This document shows, one piece after another, positions 14,305 to 21,112 of a stretch of 21,112 nt of DNA (position 1 is its first letter; the number at the start of each line of letters is the position of its first letter). Under the pieces are notes generated by a model, which saw only the letters and a list, made by a program, of their open reading frames with translations, ran no database searches and had not been told where the DNA came from. Position numbers and translations under genes: made by a program. This DNA comes from Thiobacillus sp. Lineage in GTDB: Bacteria; Pseudomonadota; Gammaproteobacteria; Burkholderiales; Thiobacillaceae. The DNA is taken from NCBI GenBank assembly GCA_018780025.1, contig JADMKH010000203.1, positions 1 through 21,112 of the forward strand, in the 5' to 3' direction.

Positions 14305-14643
14305 TTAAAGGGCTTCGGGACCGGATTCGCCCGTGCGGATGCGCACGACCTGTTCCAGGCTGGTGACAAAAATCTTGCCGTCGCCGATCTTGCCGGTGTT
14401 GGCCGCTTTTTCAATGGACTCGATCACGCGCTCCAGCAACTCGGCCTTGATGGCCACCTCAATCTTCACCTTGGGCAGAAAATCGACCACGTATTCCGCA
14501 CCGCGATACAGCTCGGTGTGGCCTTTTTGCCGCCCAAACCCTTTTACTTCCGTAACCGTCAAGCCGGTGACGCCGATGGCGGACAACGCCTCGCGCACCT
14601 CGTCCAGCTTGAACGGTTTGATGATTGCCGTTACGAATTTCAT
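14305..14643 (-). CDS. glnK: PII signal protein GlnK/GlnB family
   Basis: A 112-residue PII protein, the standard length. Start MKFVTAIIKPFKLDEVREAL; the T-loop has GHTELYRGAEYVVDF with Y51, the usual uridylylation site; the B-loop is TGKIGDGKIFV, and the C-terminus carries RIRTGESGPEAL. It binds ATP, ADP and 2-oxoglutarate and blocks AmtB when nitrogen is plentiful. I use the ATG at 14643, preceded by GGGAGA; a TTG at 14655 has no support. The gene sits between the porin and amtB, so GlnK rather than GlnB is the likely paralogue. Confidence 0.96.
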   Translation of the reverse strand: MKFVTAIIKPFKLDEVREALSAIGVTGLTVTEVKGFGRQKGHTELYRGAEYVVDFLPKVKIEVAIKAELLERVIESIEKAANTGKIGDGKIFVTSLEQVVRIRTGESGPEAL

Positions 14644-14709
14644 GTTGTCTCCCAAATTAGGACAGGGGAAATGGAACGGGCGTTTGCACCGCTCCGATCA
14701 GTCAGCCCA

Positions 14710-15477
14710 TTAAAAAGCCTTGGAGATCCAGACGGTGGTCGTGTCTTTTCCCAGGAACTCTCCATTGCCGTCGGTCCAAACAGCACTATCGGCGTCGGTG
14801 TCGGTGTACATCACGCCGACGGTCACGCCAGACGTGACGTTGCTCAGCTTGCCCATGTCATAGGCCAGGCTGACCTTCCAATCGGTGTAATCCTGAGCAC
14901 CGTTGTTTTTGAAGTTGAACGTTCCCCAATGCGCGCCAGCGGTCAGGCCGGTTTCGCCGATTGGCACACTTGCGGAAATATCCAGATAGTCGGAACCATC
15001 AGCATTGGCGAAGCCAAAAACCTCATCGCTGACATAGTAGGAGTATTTGGCGGTGAACCACTTCCAGCCCAAGGCGGCATAAAGCTCGGTGGTGTCAGCA
15101 TCAACTGCCCCTGCTTTTTTCCCCGGATACAGGTACTGGATCGCGCCCAGGTCATAAGTTAAATTGGTCTTGCCGATGCCACCGCGGAAACCGCCATACA
15201 CGTCGATTTCCACGTTGCCAGAATCGTAGCCCTGGTAGTCTTCGATCCAGCCCACGTTGGAGCCCCACGTACCCAGGTAGAAACCGCTGCTGTGTGAATA
15301 ATCAAGGCCACCCTGAATTGCGGCGTCGCCACCGGTTTGCGAGATGCCCCGGAAAACGTAGTTGCTGGTCATCCCTACGTTGGCACTCAAGGAGTGCGGG
15401 CTTTCTTCAGCAGCCACAACCAAGGCAGGCGCTCCCACCAAACCAACCAACACCAATGCGTGTACAAGTTTCTTCAT
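14710..15477 (-). CDS. TorF-family (Gcw_chp) putative outer-membrane porin
   Basis: A 255-residue protein with a signal peptide (MKKLVHALVLVGLVGAPALV, cleavage near VVAA-EE) and alternating beta strands ending in VWISKAF with a C-terminal Phe, as in outer-membrane barrels. The N-terminal mature part, SANVGMTSNYVFRGISQTGG, is the mark of PF09694 (TorF family, gcw_chp repeats). GGAGA precedes the ATG. It is the first gene of the glnK-amtB operon, about 36 bp below a sigma-54 promoter start point, so it is likely made under nitrogen limitation. A role in letting ammonium or another nitrogen source through the outer membrane is inference from context. Confidence 0.9.
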   Translation of the reverse strand: MKKLVHALVLVGLVGAPALVVAAEESPHSLSANVGMTSNYVFRGISQTGGDAAIQGGLDYSHSSGFYLGTWGSNVGWIEDYQGYDSGNVEIDVYGGFRGGIGKTNLTYDLGAIQYLYPGKKAGAVDADTTELYAALGWKWFTAKYSYYVSDEVFGFANADGSDYLDISASVPIGETGLTAGAHWGTFNFKNNGAQDYTDWKVSLAYDMGKLSNVTSGVTVGVMYTDTDADSAVWTDGNGEFLGKDTTTVWISKAF

Positions 15478-15524
15478 GAATATTCTCCAAATGTGAAGAC
15501 TCGCAAAATTGCAATTTCAATTCA

Positions 15525-15539
15525 GCATGAGGCGTGCCA
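15525..15539 (-). promoter_or_regulatory. Sigma-54 (RpoN) promoter of the porin-glnK-amtB operon
   Basis: On the minus strand TGGCAC-GCCTC-ATGC matches the consensus TGGCAC-N5-TTGC, with the invariant GG and GC exactly 10 bp apart. It would start transcription near 15513, about 36 nt before the porin ATG. Two NtrC-like sites lie upstream at suitable distances. Confidence 0.85.
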
Positions 15540-15600
15540 GTTATTTTTCGTATAAAAAACATACAGATGCAATCAACACTCCTCTAACCAGCCCGCTGTG

Positions 15601-15617
15601 CGCACTTTAGTGGTGCA
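15601..15617. promoter_or_regulatory. NtrC-like enhancer site, strong
   Basis: CGCACT-TTAGT-GGTGCA fits the NtrC pattern TGCACC-N5-GGTGCA with 4 of 6 bases in the left half and 6 of 6 in the right; the core GCAC-N7-GTGC is exact. Its centre is about 96 bp upstream of the predicted sigma-54 start point. Confidence 0.75.
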
Positions 15618-15631
15618 CAACAAAATCACCA

Positions 15632-15648
15632 TGCACCCTATTTGGGCT
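15632..15648. promoter_or_regulatory. NtrC-like enhancer site, weaker
   Basis: TGCACC-CTATT-TGGGCT has a perfect left half and a poor right half (3 of 6; core GCAC-N7-GGGC). Its centre is 31 bp from the stronger site, about three helical turns, similar to the spacing of paired NtrC sites at E. coli glnA. It lies about 127 bp upstream of the predicted start point. Confidence 0.55.
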
Positions 15649-15667
15649 GCACCCTGCGGCAGGGGGC

Positions 15668-15677
15668 TTGCTACACT
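15668..15677 (+). promoter_or_regulatory. Possible extended -10 promoter for ubiK
   Basis: TTGCTACACT holds TACACT with an upstream TGn, an extended -10 form, 21 bp before the ubiK ATG. No good -35 is seen. It is only a weak call. Confidence 0.35.
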
Positions 15678-15698
15678 CTTGCATAACTGGAGATTGAC

Positions 15699-15956
15699 AT
15701 GAATACGAATCCGAAATTTCCCAATCCTGCATTCATCAACGATGCGATGGGCAAGCTGGGCGAGATGTTGAAGCAGTCCCCGGCAAAAGACATCGAACAG
15801 AATCTCAAAGCCGGGGTCACCGCGATGCTCGGCAAACTCGACATGGTGAGCCGCGAAGAATTCGACGTGCAGACTGAAGTCCTTGCGCGAACCCGTGCCA
15901 GGCTCGAACAACTGGAAGCGCGTCTGGCCGAACTGGAAAAGCAGCGCGCCGAATAG
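15699..15956 (+). CDS. ubiK: Ubiquinone biosynthesis accessory factor UbiK (YqiC/BMFP family)
   Basis: A small 85-residue protein. The N-terminal half (NPAFINDAMGKLGEML, then DIEQNLKAGVTAMLGKLDMV) is amphipathic; the C-terminal half (SREEFDVQTEVLARTRARLE, then QLEARLAELEKQ) is a coiled coil. This is the usual UbiK/BMFP layout and length. Family members form trimers, interact with membranes and help the ubiquinone enzyme complex (UbiJ partner). The ATG follows GGAGATTGAC. The TAG stop is directly followed by the GTG start of comM. Confidence 0.93.
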   Translation: MNTNPKFPNPAFINDAMGKLGEMLKQSPAKDIEQNLKAGVTAMLGKLDMVSREEFDVQTEVLARTRARLEQLEARLAELEKQRAE

Positions 15957-17447
15957 GTGGCCGTCGCTGTCGTCAAAAGCCGGGCGCTGAACGGCATGGA
16001 TGCGCCCGAGGTGGTGGTCGAGGCGCATCTGGCCAATGGCTTGCCGGCGTTCACCCTGGTGGGCCTGCCGGAAACCGAGGTGAAGGAAGCGCGCGACCGC
16101 GTACGCGCGGCGATCCAGAATTCGCGCTACGAATTTCCGGCGCGCCGCATCACCGTCAACCTCGCGCCGGCCGATTTACCCAAGGAATCCGGGCGATTTG
16201 ATCTGCCAATCGCGCTGGCCATCCTCGCTGCCTCCGGCCAAATCCCGGCTGACAAATTCAAGCATGCCGAATTCGCCGGCGAACTGGCGCTAACCGGCGA
16301 GCTGCGCCCGGTGCGCGGCGCGCTGGCGATGGCGCTGGCAACCCGCACAGCGAATCGGCAATTGATTTTGCCGGCGCATTCTGCCGCCGAGGCATCGCTC
16401 GCCAGTGGCGTCGATACACTGGGCGCGTCCAGCCTGCTCGATGTCTGTGCCTGGCTGGCGGGACAAACTTCACTCATCGCGCCGGAAATTCACGTCCCTC
16501 GCAGCGCGCCGGACTACCCGGACTTTCTCGACGTCAAAGGCCAGACCGCCACCAAGCGTGCGCTCGAAGTGGCGGCCGCAGGAGGGCATTCGGTCCTGAT
16601 GGCAGGGCCGCCCGGCACCGGCAAGTCGATGCTTGCGGCGCGCTTTCCCGGCATCCTGCCGGCAATGAACGAGACCGAGGCGCTGGAGGCCGCGGCAGTG
16701 CAGTCACTCAATGGCGGATTTCGTCACGAACACTGGCAGCGTCGTCCGTTCCGTTCACCCCACCACACGGCTTCCGCTGTGGCGCTGGTGGGGGGCGGCG
16801 GCAATCCACGGCCGGGGGAGATTTCGCTGGCGCACCACGGCGTGCTGTTTCTCGACGAACTGCCGGAGTTTTCACGGCAGGTGCTGGAAGTGCTGCGCGA
16901 GCCGCTGGAAACCGGCCACATCACGATTTCGCGTGCCGCACGGCAGGCCGATTTCCCCGCCCGGTTTCAACTGGTTGCAGCAATGAACCCCTGCCCCTGC
17001 GGTTTTCTCGGTCACCCCACCCAGGCGTGTCGCGATACCCCCGATCAGATTGCCCGCTACCGCGCGCGCATTTCCGGCCCGCTGCTCGACCGCATTGACA
17101 TCCAGATCAGTGTGCCTACGCTGACTCAGGATGAGTTGATGCAGGCCAGTACAGGTGAACCCAGTTCGGTTATCCGCGCCCGCGTGCAGTCCGCACGCGA
17201 CCGCCAGATGGGGCGCCAGGGCAAACCCAACGCCGCGCTTGGGACCCTGGAAATCGATCAGCTGTGCCAACTCGATGCGGCTGGAGAAACCTTGCTTAAA
17301 AAAGCCATCGCGCAACTCAACCTGTCTGCGCGCGCCTATCACCGCGTGCTCAAGCTGGCGCGCAGCGTGGCCGACCTGGCCGGAAGCGACACCATCAGCA
17401 TGGTGCACCTTGCCGAGGCGATCCAATACCGGCGGCAAACCGCATGA
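15957..17447 (+). CDS. comM: ComM/YifB family Mg-chelatase-like AAA+ ATPase
   Basis: A 496-residue AAA+ helicase. The N-terminal part (about 1-180) is the ChlI-type domain beginning VAVVKSRALNGMDAPEVVVE. The AAA core has Walker A GPPGTGKS (217-224), Walker B GVLFLDELPEF (295-305), AMNPCPCGF (342-350) with further Cys at 358, and the LLDRID sensor segment (376-381). The C-terminal Mg_chelatase_C region runs YHRVLKLARSVADLAGSDTI. ComM promotes branch migration during integration of transformed DNA, as shown in Vibrio; the family also occurs in species not known to be competent. The start is GTG at 15957, abutting the ubiK stop, and the stop overlaps the next gene by 4 bp. Confidence 0.96.
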   Translation: MAVAVVKSRALNGMDAPEVVVEAHLANGLPAFTLVGLPETEVKEARDRVRAAIQNSRYEFPARRITVNLAPADLPKESGRFDLPIALAILAASGQIPADKFKHAEFAGELALTGELRPVRGALAMALATRTANRQLILPAHSAAEASLASGVDTLGASSLLDVCAWLAGQTSLIAPEIHVPRSAPDYPDFLDVKGQTATKRALEVAAAGGHSVLMAGPPGTGKSMLAARFPGILPAMNETEALEAAAVQSLNGGFRHEHWQRRPFRSPHHTASAVALVGGGGNPRPGEISLAHHGVLFLDELPEFSRQVLEVLREPLETGHITISRAARQADFPARFQLVAAMNPCPCGFLGHPTQACRDTPDQIARYRARISGPLLDRIDIQISVPTLTQDELMQASTGEPSSVIRARVQSARDRQMGRQGKPNAALGTLEIDQLCQLDAAGETLLKKAIAQLNLSARAYHRVLKLARSVADLAGSDTISMVHLAEAIQYRRQTA

Positions 17448-18475
17448 GTGACCCGCGCGAATCCTGGCGGGAAGAGAAACGCTCCGCCTGGCTGTATCGG
17501 GTGGTCGCCCAATGCGAGCACGGCACAACACGCGAATCGCTGTTCAACGAACTGGCACAGTCAGCCGATGACCAGGCAGCGATCTGGCTGGCCACGATTA
17601 CCCAACACGGCGGCCCGCCCCCCCAGACTTACCGCCCCGATTTGCGCACCCGCATTGTGGCGTGGCTCACCCGGACATTCACCCCGCGTGCCATGCGGGG
17701 GGTGCTGGCTGCGATGAAGGTGCGGGGAATGGCGCTCTATACGCAAACCCCGCCACGCACGACACCGACCCATATCGACGACATCGGCAAACGTCATCAA
17801 AATGGCGTTTCAGGAAATGCCCTGCGCGCCGGTGTGTTTGGCGTCAACGACGGGCTGGTATCGAATGCAGCCCTCATTTATGGCATAGCGGGTGCATCGC
17901 AAGAACCGACGATCATTGTATTGACTGGCGTAGCGGGGCTATTGGCTGGCGCATTTTCAATGGCATCGGGCGAATACGTTTCGGTACGTGCGCAGCGCGA
18001 AATGTTCGAATACCAGATCGGACTGGAACGCGACGAACTGGACAAATATCCGCAGGAAGAGGCCGCCGAACTGGCACTGATTTATGCCGCCAAGGGCATG
18101 CCCATGGACGAAGCCAGGCGGGTGGCCGAGAAACTGATGGCGGATCCGGAGCGTGCGCTGGATACGCTGACACGCGAAGAACTCGGGCTTAACCCGAACG
18201 AGCTGGGCTCGCCCTGGGTGGCAGCCATTTCGTCGTTTTCCGCCTTCACGACCGGTGCGGCCCTCCCACTATTGCCTTTTCTGTTTGGATACAGCCATGC
18301 ATTAGCCGCTTCCATCGCATTGACGGCATTGGGACTTTTCGCCGTTGGCGCCAGCATGAGCCTGTTCACCGGCCGCCACGCCGTATTGAGCGGCCTGCGC
18401 ATGCTCGGCATCGGCGGCGCGGCCGGGCTGGCCACCTGGTTCATCGGCGCCTGGCTGGGGGTGACGCTGGCCTGA
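17444..18475 (+). CDS. VIT1/CCC1 family metal transporter with degenerate ferritin-like N-terminus
   Basis: A 343-residue protein. Residues about 1-110 resemble the rubrerythrin/ferritin-like domain of MbfA-type proteins (EEKRSAWLYRVVAQCEHGTT), but the iron-binding ExxH of helix 2 reads A41-D-D-Q44, so the diiron site looks lost. Residues about 125-343 form the VIT1/CCC1 transporter: GNALRAGVFGVNDGLVSNAA, GLLAGAFSMASGEYVSVRAQ and the Glu-rich cytoplasmic helices (EMFEYQIGLERDELDKYPQE), with about five membrane helices. The family exports Fe2+ or Mn2+ from the cytoplasm. The ATG overlaps the comM stop (ATGA). It converges on the rhodanese gene with a 16-bp gap. Metal choice is not decided by sequence. 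Confidence 0.92.
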   Translation: MSDPRESWREEKRSAWLYRVVAQCEHGTTRESLFNELAQSADDQAAIWLATITQHGGPPPQTYRPDLRTRIVAWLTRTFTPRAMRGVLAAMKVRGMALYTQTPPRTTPTHIDDIGKRHQNGVSGNALRAGVFGVNDGLVSNAALIYGIAGASQEPTIIVLTGVAGLLAGAFSMASGEYVSVRAQREMFEYQIGLERDELDKYPQEEAAELALIYAAKGMPMDEARRVAEKLMADPERALDTLTREELGLNPNELGSPWVAAISSFSAFTTGAALPLLPFLFGYSHALAASIALTALGLFAVGASMSLFTGRHAVLSGLRMLGIGGAAGLATWFIGAWLGVTLA

Positions 18476-18491
18476 ACGTCAGGGTCCGCAC

Positions 18492-18878
18492 TCACGTCTG
18501 CTCCCACGGCAAGCCGTCAAAGCGCCAGCCGTTCTTCGTGCAGCGATGGTGCGATTCATCCATATCGCCTTCAAACCCGTGCAGCACGTTGTACACCTCG
18601 GGGAAACCGTATTTTTCAAGATAGCGCCCGGCTTCGACCGAACGGCGGCCCGAGCGGCAGATCAGCACCACCGGCCGGTTGACCGACGCCGCCTTGCGGG
18701 AGTGGCCGAGAAAATCCGGATTCACGTCCCAGTCGGGGCCATCCTGCCAGGCGATGTGGATCGCGCCGACTGGATGGCCGACGAACAGGTATTCGATTTC
18801 CGAGCGGCAGTCGATGAATACCGCTTCGGGACGCGCCTGCAAAAAGGGCAGGACTTCGGCAGGTTCTAGATGTTTCAT
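18492..18878 (-). CDS. Single-domain rhodanese-like sulfurtransferase
   Basis: A 128-residue single rhodanese domain. The active-site loop is VLICRSGRRSVEAG with catalytic C74; AVFIDCRSEIEYLFVGHPVG and AIHIAW are the usual CH2-type strands. It probably moves sulfane sulfur in the cytoplasm; the acceptor is unknown. I start at the ATG at 18878; a GTG at 18887 would add three residues, and neither has a clear ribosome site. It is monocistronic, convergent with the VIT gene and divergent from metH with a short shared upstream region. Confidence 0.92.
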   Translation of the reverse strand: MKHLEPAEVLPFLQARPEAVFIDCRSEIEYLFVGHPVGAIHIAWQDGPDWDVNPDFLGHSRKAASVNRPVVLICRSGRRSVEAGRYLEKYGFPEVYNVLHGFEGDMDESHHRCTKNGWRFDGLPWEQT

Positions 18879-18942
18879 GGCGGGCACCGGCTGATTCGAT
18901 ATTTACACCATAGCACCGCAAGATGGCCCGGCGCCAACCGAA

Positions 18943-18948
18943 TATAAT
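18943..18948 (+). promoter_or_regulatory. -10 element of metH
   Basis: A perfect TATAAT lies 27 bp before the metH ATG, with no good -35 at the right spacing. The transcript would begin near 18955 and have a leader of about 20 nt, too short for a cobalamin riboswitch. Confidence 0.55.
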
Positions 18949-18975
18949 GGGCGATTGTCCCGTTGATTTCCTGCC

Positions 18976-21112
18976 ATGTCCCGCACCGCCCTGCTGCATT
19001 CCCTGCTCGCGCAACGCATCCTGATTCTCGACGGCGCGATGGGAACCATGATCCAGTCGCACCAGCTCACCGAAGCCGATTATCGCGGCACGCGTTTTGC
19101 CGATTTTGCGCACGATCTGAAGGGCAACAACGATCTGTTGTGCCTGACGCAGCCGCAGCTCATCAAGAACATCCACGCCCAGTACCTGGCCGCCGGCGCC
19201 GATATCCTGGAGACCAACAGTTTCAACGCCACCGCGATTTCGATGGCGGATTACCACATGGAACACCTGGTGGCGGAGCTCAACTTTGCCGCCGCAAGTC
19301 TTGCGCGCGAGGCGGCCGACGAAGCGACCGCACTGAATCCGGACAAGCCGCGTTTCGTCGCCGGTGTGCTCGGCCCCACTTCGCGCACTGCGACGATTTC
19401 GCCTGACGTGAACGACCCCGGTTTCCGCAATGTGACCTTCGACCAGTTGAGGGAAACCTATCTGGAAGCGATCGACGGCCTGGTGAAGGGCGGCGCCGAC
19501 ATCCTGATGGTCGAGACGATTTTCGACACGCTGAACGCCAAGGCCGCGCTGTTTGCGATCGAGGAATATTTCGAACACAACCATCTGCGGCTGCCGGTGA
19601 TGATTTCCGGCACCATCACCGATGCCTCCGGCCGCACCCTGTCCGGCCAGACCGGCGAAGCGTTCCTGAACTCGGTGCGCCATGCGCGGCCATTGTCGGT
19701 GGGCCTCAACTGCGCGCTCGGACCCGATCTGCTGCGCCAGTATGTGGCGGAGCTTGCCGGCAAGTCGGATGCCTTTGTTTCGGCCCACCCCAACGCCGGC
19801 CTGCCCAACGCCTTCGGCGAATACGACATGGAAGGGCCGGAAATGGCCGCCCACATCGGCGAATGGGCGCGCGCGGGGCTCTTGAACATCGTCGGCGGCT
19901 GCTGCGGCAGTTCGCCCGCGCACGTCGCCGCCATTGCCGAGGCCGTTGCGGGCGTCGCGCCGCGCATTCCGCCGGTGCTCGAACCGGCGATGCGCCTGTC
20001 CGGGCTGGAGCCGTTCAACGTCGGCAAGGACAGTCTGTTCGTCAACATCGGCGAGCGCACCAACGTCACCGGCTCGAAAGCTTTTGCCCGGATGATTCTC
20101 GAAGGCCGCTACGACGATGCGCTGTCGGTGGCACGCCAGCAGGTCGAAAACGGCGCGCAGATCATCGACATCAACATGGACGAAGGCATGCTCGACGCCG
20201 AGGCGGCGATGGTGCGCTTCCTGCTGCTGATCGCCTCGGAGCCCGACATCGCACGGGTGCCGATCATGCTCGATTCGTCAAAGTGGAGCGTCATCGAAGC
20301 CGGCCTCAAGTGCATCCAGGGCAAGGGTATCGTCAATTCCATCTCGATGAAGGAAGGCGAAGCCGAATTCATCGAACGCGCGAAATTGTGCCGACGCTAC
20401 GGCGCGGCAGTGATCGTGATGGCCTTCGACGAAACCGGCCAGGCCGACACCTACGCGCGCAAGACCGAAATCTGCGCCCGCGCCTACAAGCTGCTGACCG
20501 AAACGGTGGGCTTCCCGCCCGAGGACATCATTTTCGACCCGAATATTTTCGCGGTCGCCACCGGCATCGAGGAGCACGCCAACTACGCGGTCGACTTCAT
20601 CGAAGCCACCCGCTGGATCCGCCAGAACCTGCCGCACGCGCACATCTCCGGTGGCGTATCGAACGTGAGCTTCTCGTTCCGCGGCAACGATGCGGTGCGC
20701 GAGGCGATCCACACCGCCTTCCTGTATCACGCGATCCAGGCCGGGATGGACATGGGCATCGTCAACGCCGGCCAACTCGGCGTCTACGCCAATCTCGACC
20801 CCGAGTTGAAGGAGCGCGTCGAGGACGTGCTGTTCAACCGCCGCCCAACTTCTCCCAATGAGGACAGCGCGACCGAGCGGCTGGTGAATTTTGCCGAAAA
20901 CGTCAAAGGCGGGGCAAAGGAGCGGGTCGAGGATTTGTCCTGGCGCCAGATGCCGGTGAGCGAGCGGCTCTCCCACGCGCTGGTGCAGGGCATCACGCAA
21001 TACATTGTGGAAGACACCGAAGCCGCGCGGCTTGAATGCGAGCGTCCGCTGCACGTGATCGAAGGCCCGCTGATGGCCGGCATGAACGTGGTCGGCGACC
21101 TGTTCGGCGCCG
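18976..21112 (+). CDS. metH: Cobalamin-dependent methionine synthase, 5' part
   Basis: The frame is open from the ATG at 18976 to the window end, 712 codons of about 1230 in the full enzyme, so it is cut by the window edge and is not broken. It transfers the methyl group of 5-methyl-tetrahydrofolate to homocysteine through B12. The homocysteine domain (about 1-330) starts ILDGAMGTMIQ and has the zinc cysteines C246 (GLNCALG), C309 and C310 (GGCCGSS). The pterin domain (about 350-620) has NIGERTNVTGSKAF and FDPNIFAVATGI. The end, PLMAGMNVVGDLFGA, begins the cap of the B12 domain. No clear Shine-Dalgarno precedes the ATG. Together with metA this gives the window both ends of the methionine pathway. 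Confidence 0.97.
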   Translation, partial: MSRTALLHSLLAQRILILDGAMGTMIQSHQLTEADYRGTRFADFAHDLKGNNDLLCLTQPQLIKNIHAQYLAAGADILETNSFNATAISMADYHMEHLVAELNFAAASLAREAADEATALNPDKPRFVAGVLGPTSRTATISPDVNDPGFRNVTFDQLRETYLEAIDGLVKGGADILMVETIFDTLNAKAALFAIEEYFEHNHLRLPVMISGTITDASGRTLSGQTGEAFLNSVRHARPLSVGLNCALGPDLLRQYVAELAGKSDAFVSAHPNAGLPNAFGEYDMEGPEMAAHIGEWARAGLLNIVGGCCGSSPAHVAAIAEAVAGVAPRIPPVLEPAMRLSGLEPFNVGKDSLFVNIGERTNVTGSKAFARMILEGRYDDALSVARQQVENGAQIIDINMDEGMLDAEAAMVRFLLLIASEPDIARVPIMLDSSKWSVIEAGLKCIQGKGIVNSISMKEGEAEFIERAKLCRRYGAAVIVMAFDETGQADTYARKTEICARAYKLLTETVGFPPEDIIFDPNIFAVATGIEEHANYAVDFIEATRWIRQNLPHAHISGGVSNVSFSFRGNDAVREAIHTAFLYHAIQAGMDMGIVNAGQLGVYANLDPELKERVEDVLFNRRPTSPNEDSATERLVNFAENVKGGAKERVEDLSWRQMPVSERLSHALVQGITQYIVEDTEAARLECERPLHVIEGPLMAGMNVVGDLFGA

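Noticed and set aside
18616..19923. A 435-codon minus-strand frame across metH and the rhodanese gene
   Set aside because: metH is certain on the plus strand (zinc Cys and pterin motifs), so this is a shadow frame.
20800..21112. metH as a truncated or pseudogene copy
   Set aside because: The frame is open to the last base and ends at the start of the B12 cap domain, so the window edge explains the missing part.

Overview
The window is a compact, GC-rich, fully bacterial chromosomal segment with many 1-11 bp gene overlaps and no gap above about 220 bp. Gene content (MetA of the beta-proteobacterial type, an STAS-fused MlaE permease with MlaF/MlaD and a PqiC-like lipoprotein, TorF-family porin with glnK-amtB, UbiK, cobalamin-dependent MetH) points to a Betaproteobacterium, possibly Nitrosomonadales (Thiobacillus-like). 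The order-level guess is inference. No tRNA, rRNA, CRISPR, transposase or phage gene was seen; most of the window is core-genome-like.

Layout. (1) 1-1502: the 3' part of an AmpG-type permease and an overlapping TauE/SafE/DsbD_2-like membrane protein, ending at a bidirectional terminator. (2) 1511-6434, minus strand: metA (homoserine O-acyltransferase), then a four-gene MCE lipid transporter (STAS-MlaE, MlaF, MlaD, PqiC-like lipoprotein), then a secreted DUF4426 protein. Overlapping genes suggest one operon. (3) 6461-7430: a CACAGAGG-type inverted repeat, an uncharacterised P-loop ATPase and a second palindrome. (4) 7455-9121, minus: a YX4D-repeat lipoprotein, an ECF sigma factor and its presumed anti-sigma factor, with abutting or overlapping ORFs. 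(5) 9262-12755: a divergent Ser/Thr phospho-signalling cassette. A Hanks-type kinase plus TssQ-like lipoprotein lie on the minus strand, and a PP2C phosphatase plus FHA protein on the plus strand. This is the regulatory set usually seen with type VI secretion, but no T6SS structural gene is in the window. (6) 12824-15648, minus: TorF-type porin, glnK, amtB. The upstream region has a sigma-54 element (TGGCAC-N5-ATGC) and two NtrC-like enhancer sites 31 bp apart, giving a readable nitrogen-starvation circuit. (7) 15699-18475, plus: ubiK, comM (YifB) and a VIT1/CCC1-type transporter with a degenerate ferritin-like N-terminus, all abutting. (8) 18492-18878, minus: a single-domain rhodanese. (9) 18976 to the window end, plus: metH, cut by the window edge after 712 codons.

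Points most worth a second look: the Ntr-type control region that places an outer-membrane porin at the head of the glnK-amtB operon; the kinase/phosphatase/FHA/lipoprotein cassette, whose kinase and FHA protein share a D-x-T-hydrophobic motif that could be a phospho-acceptor; the linkage of a methionine acyltransferase with an MCE lipid transporter and DUF4426; and the loss of the ExxH iron ligands in the VIT fusion protein. I see no clearly unprecedented system; these are unusual arrangements of recognisable families.
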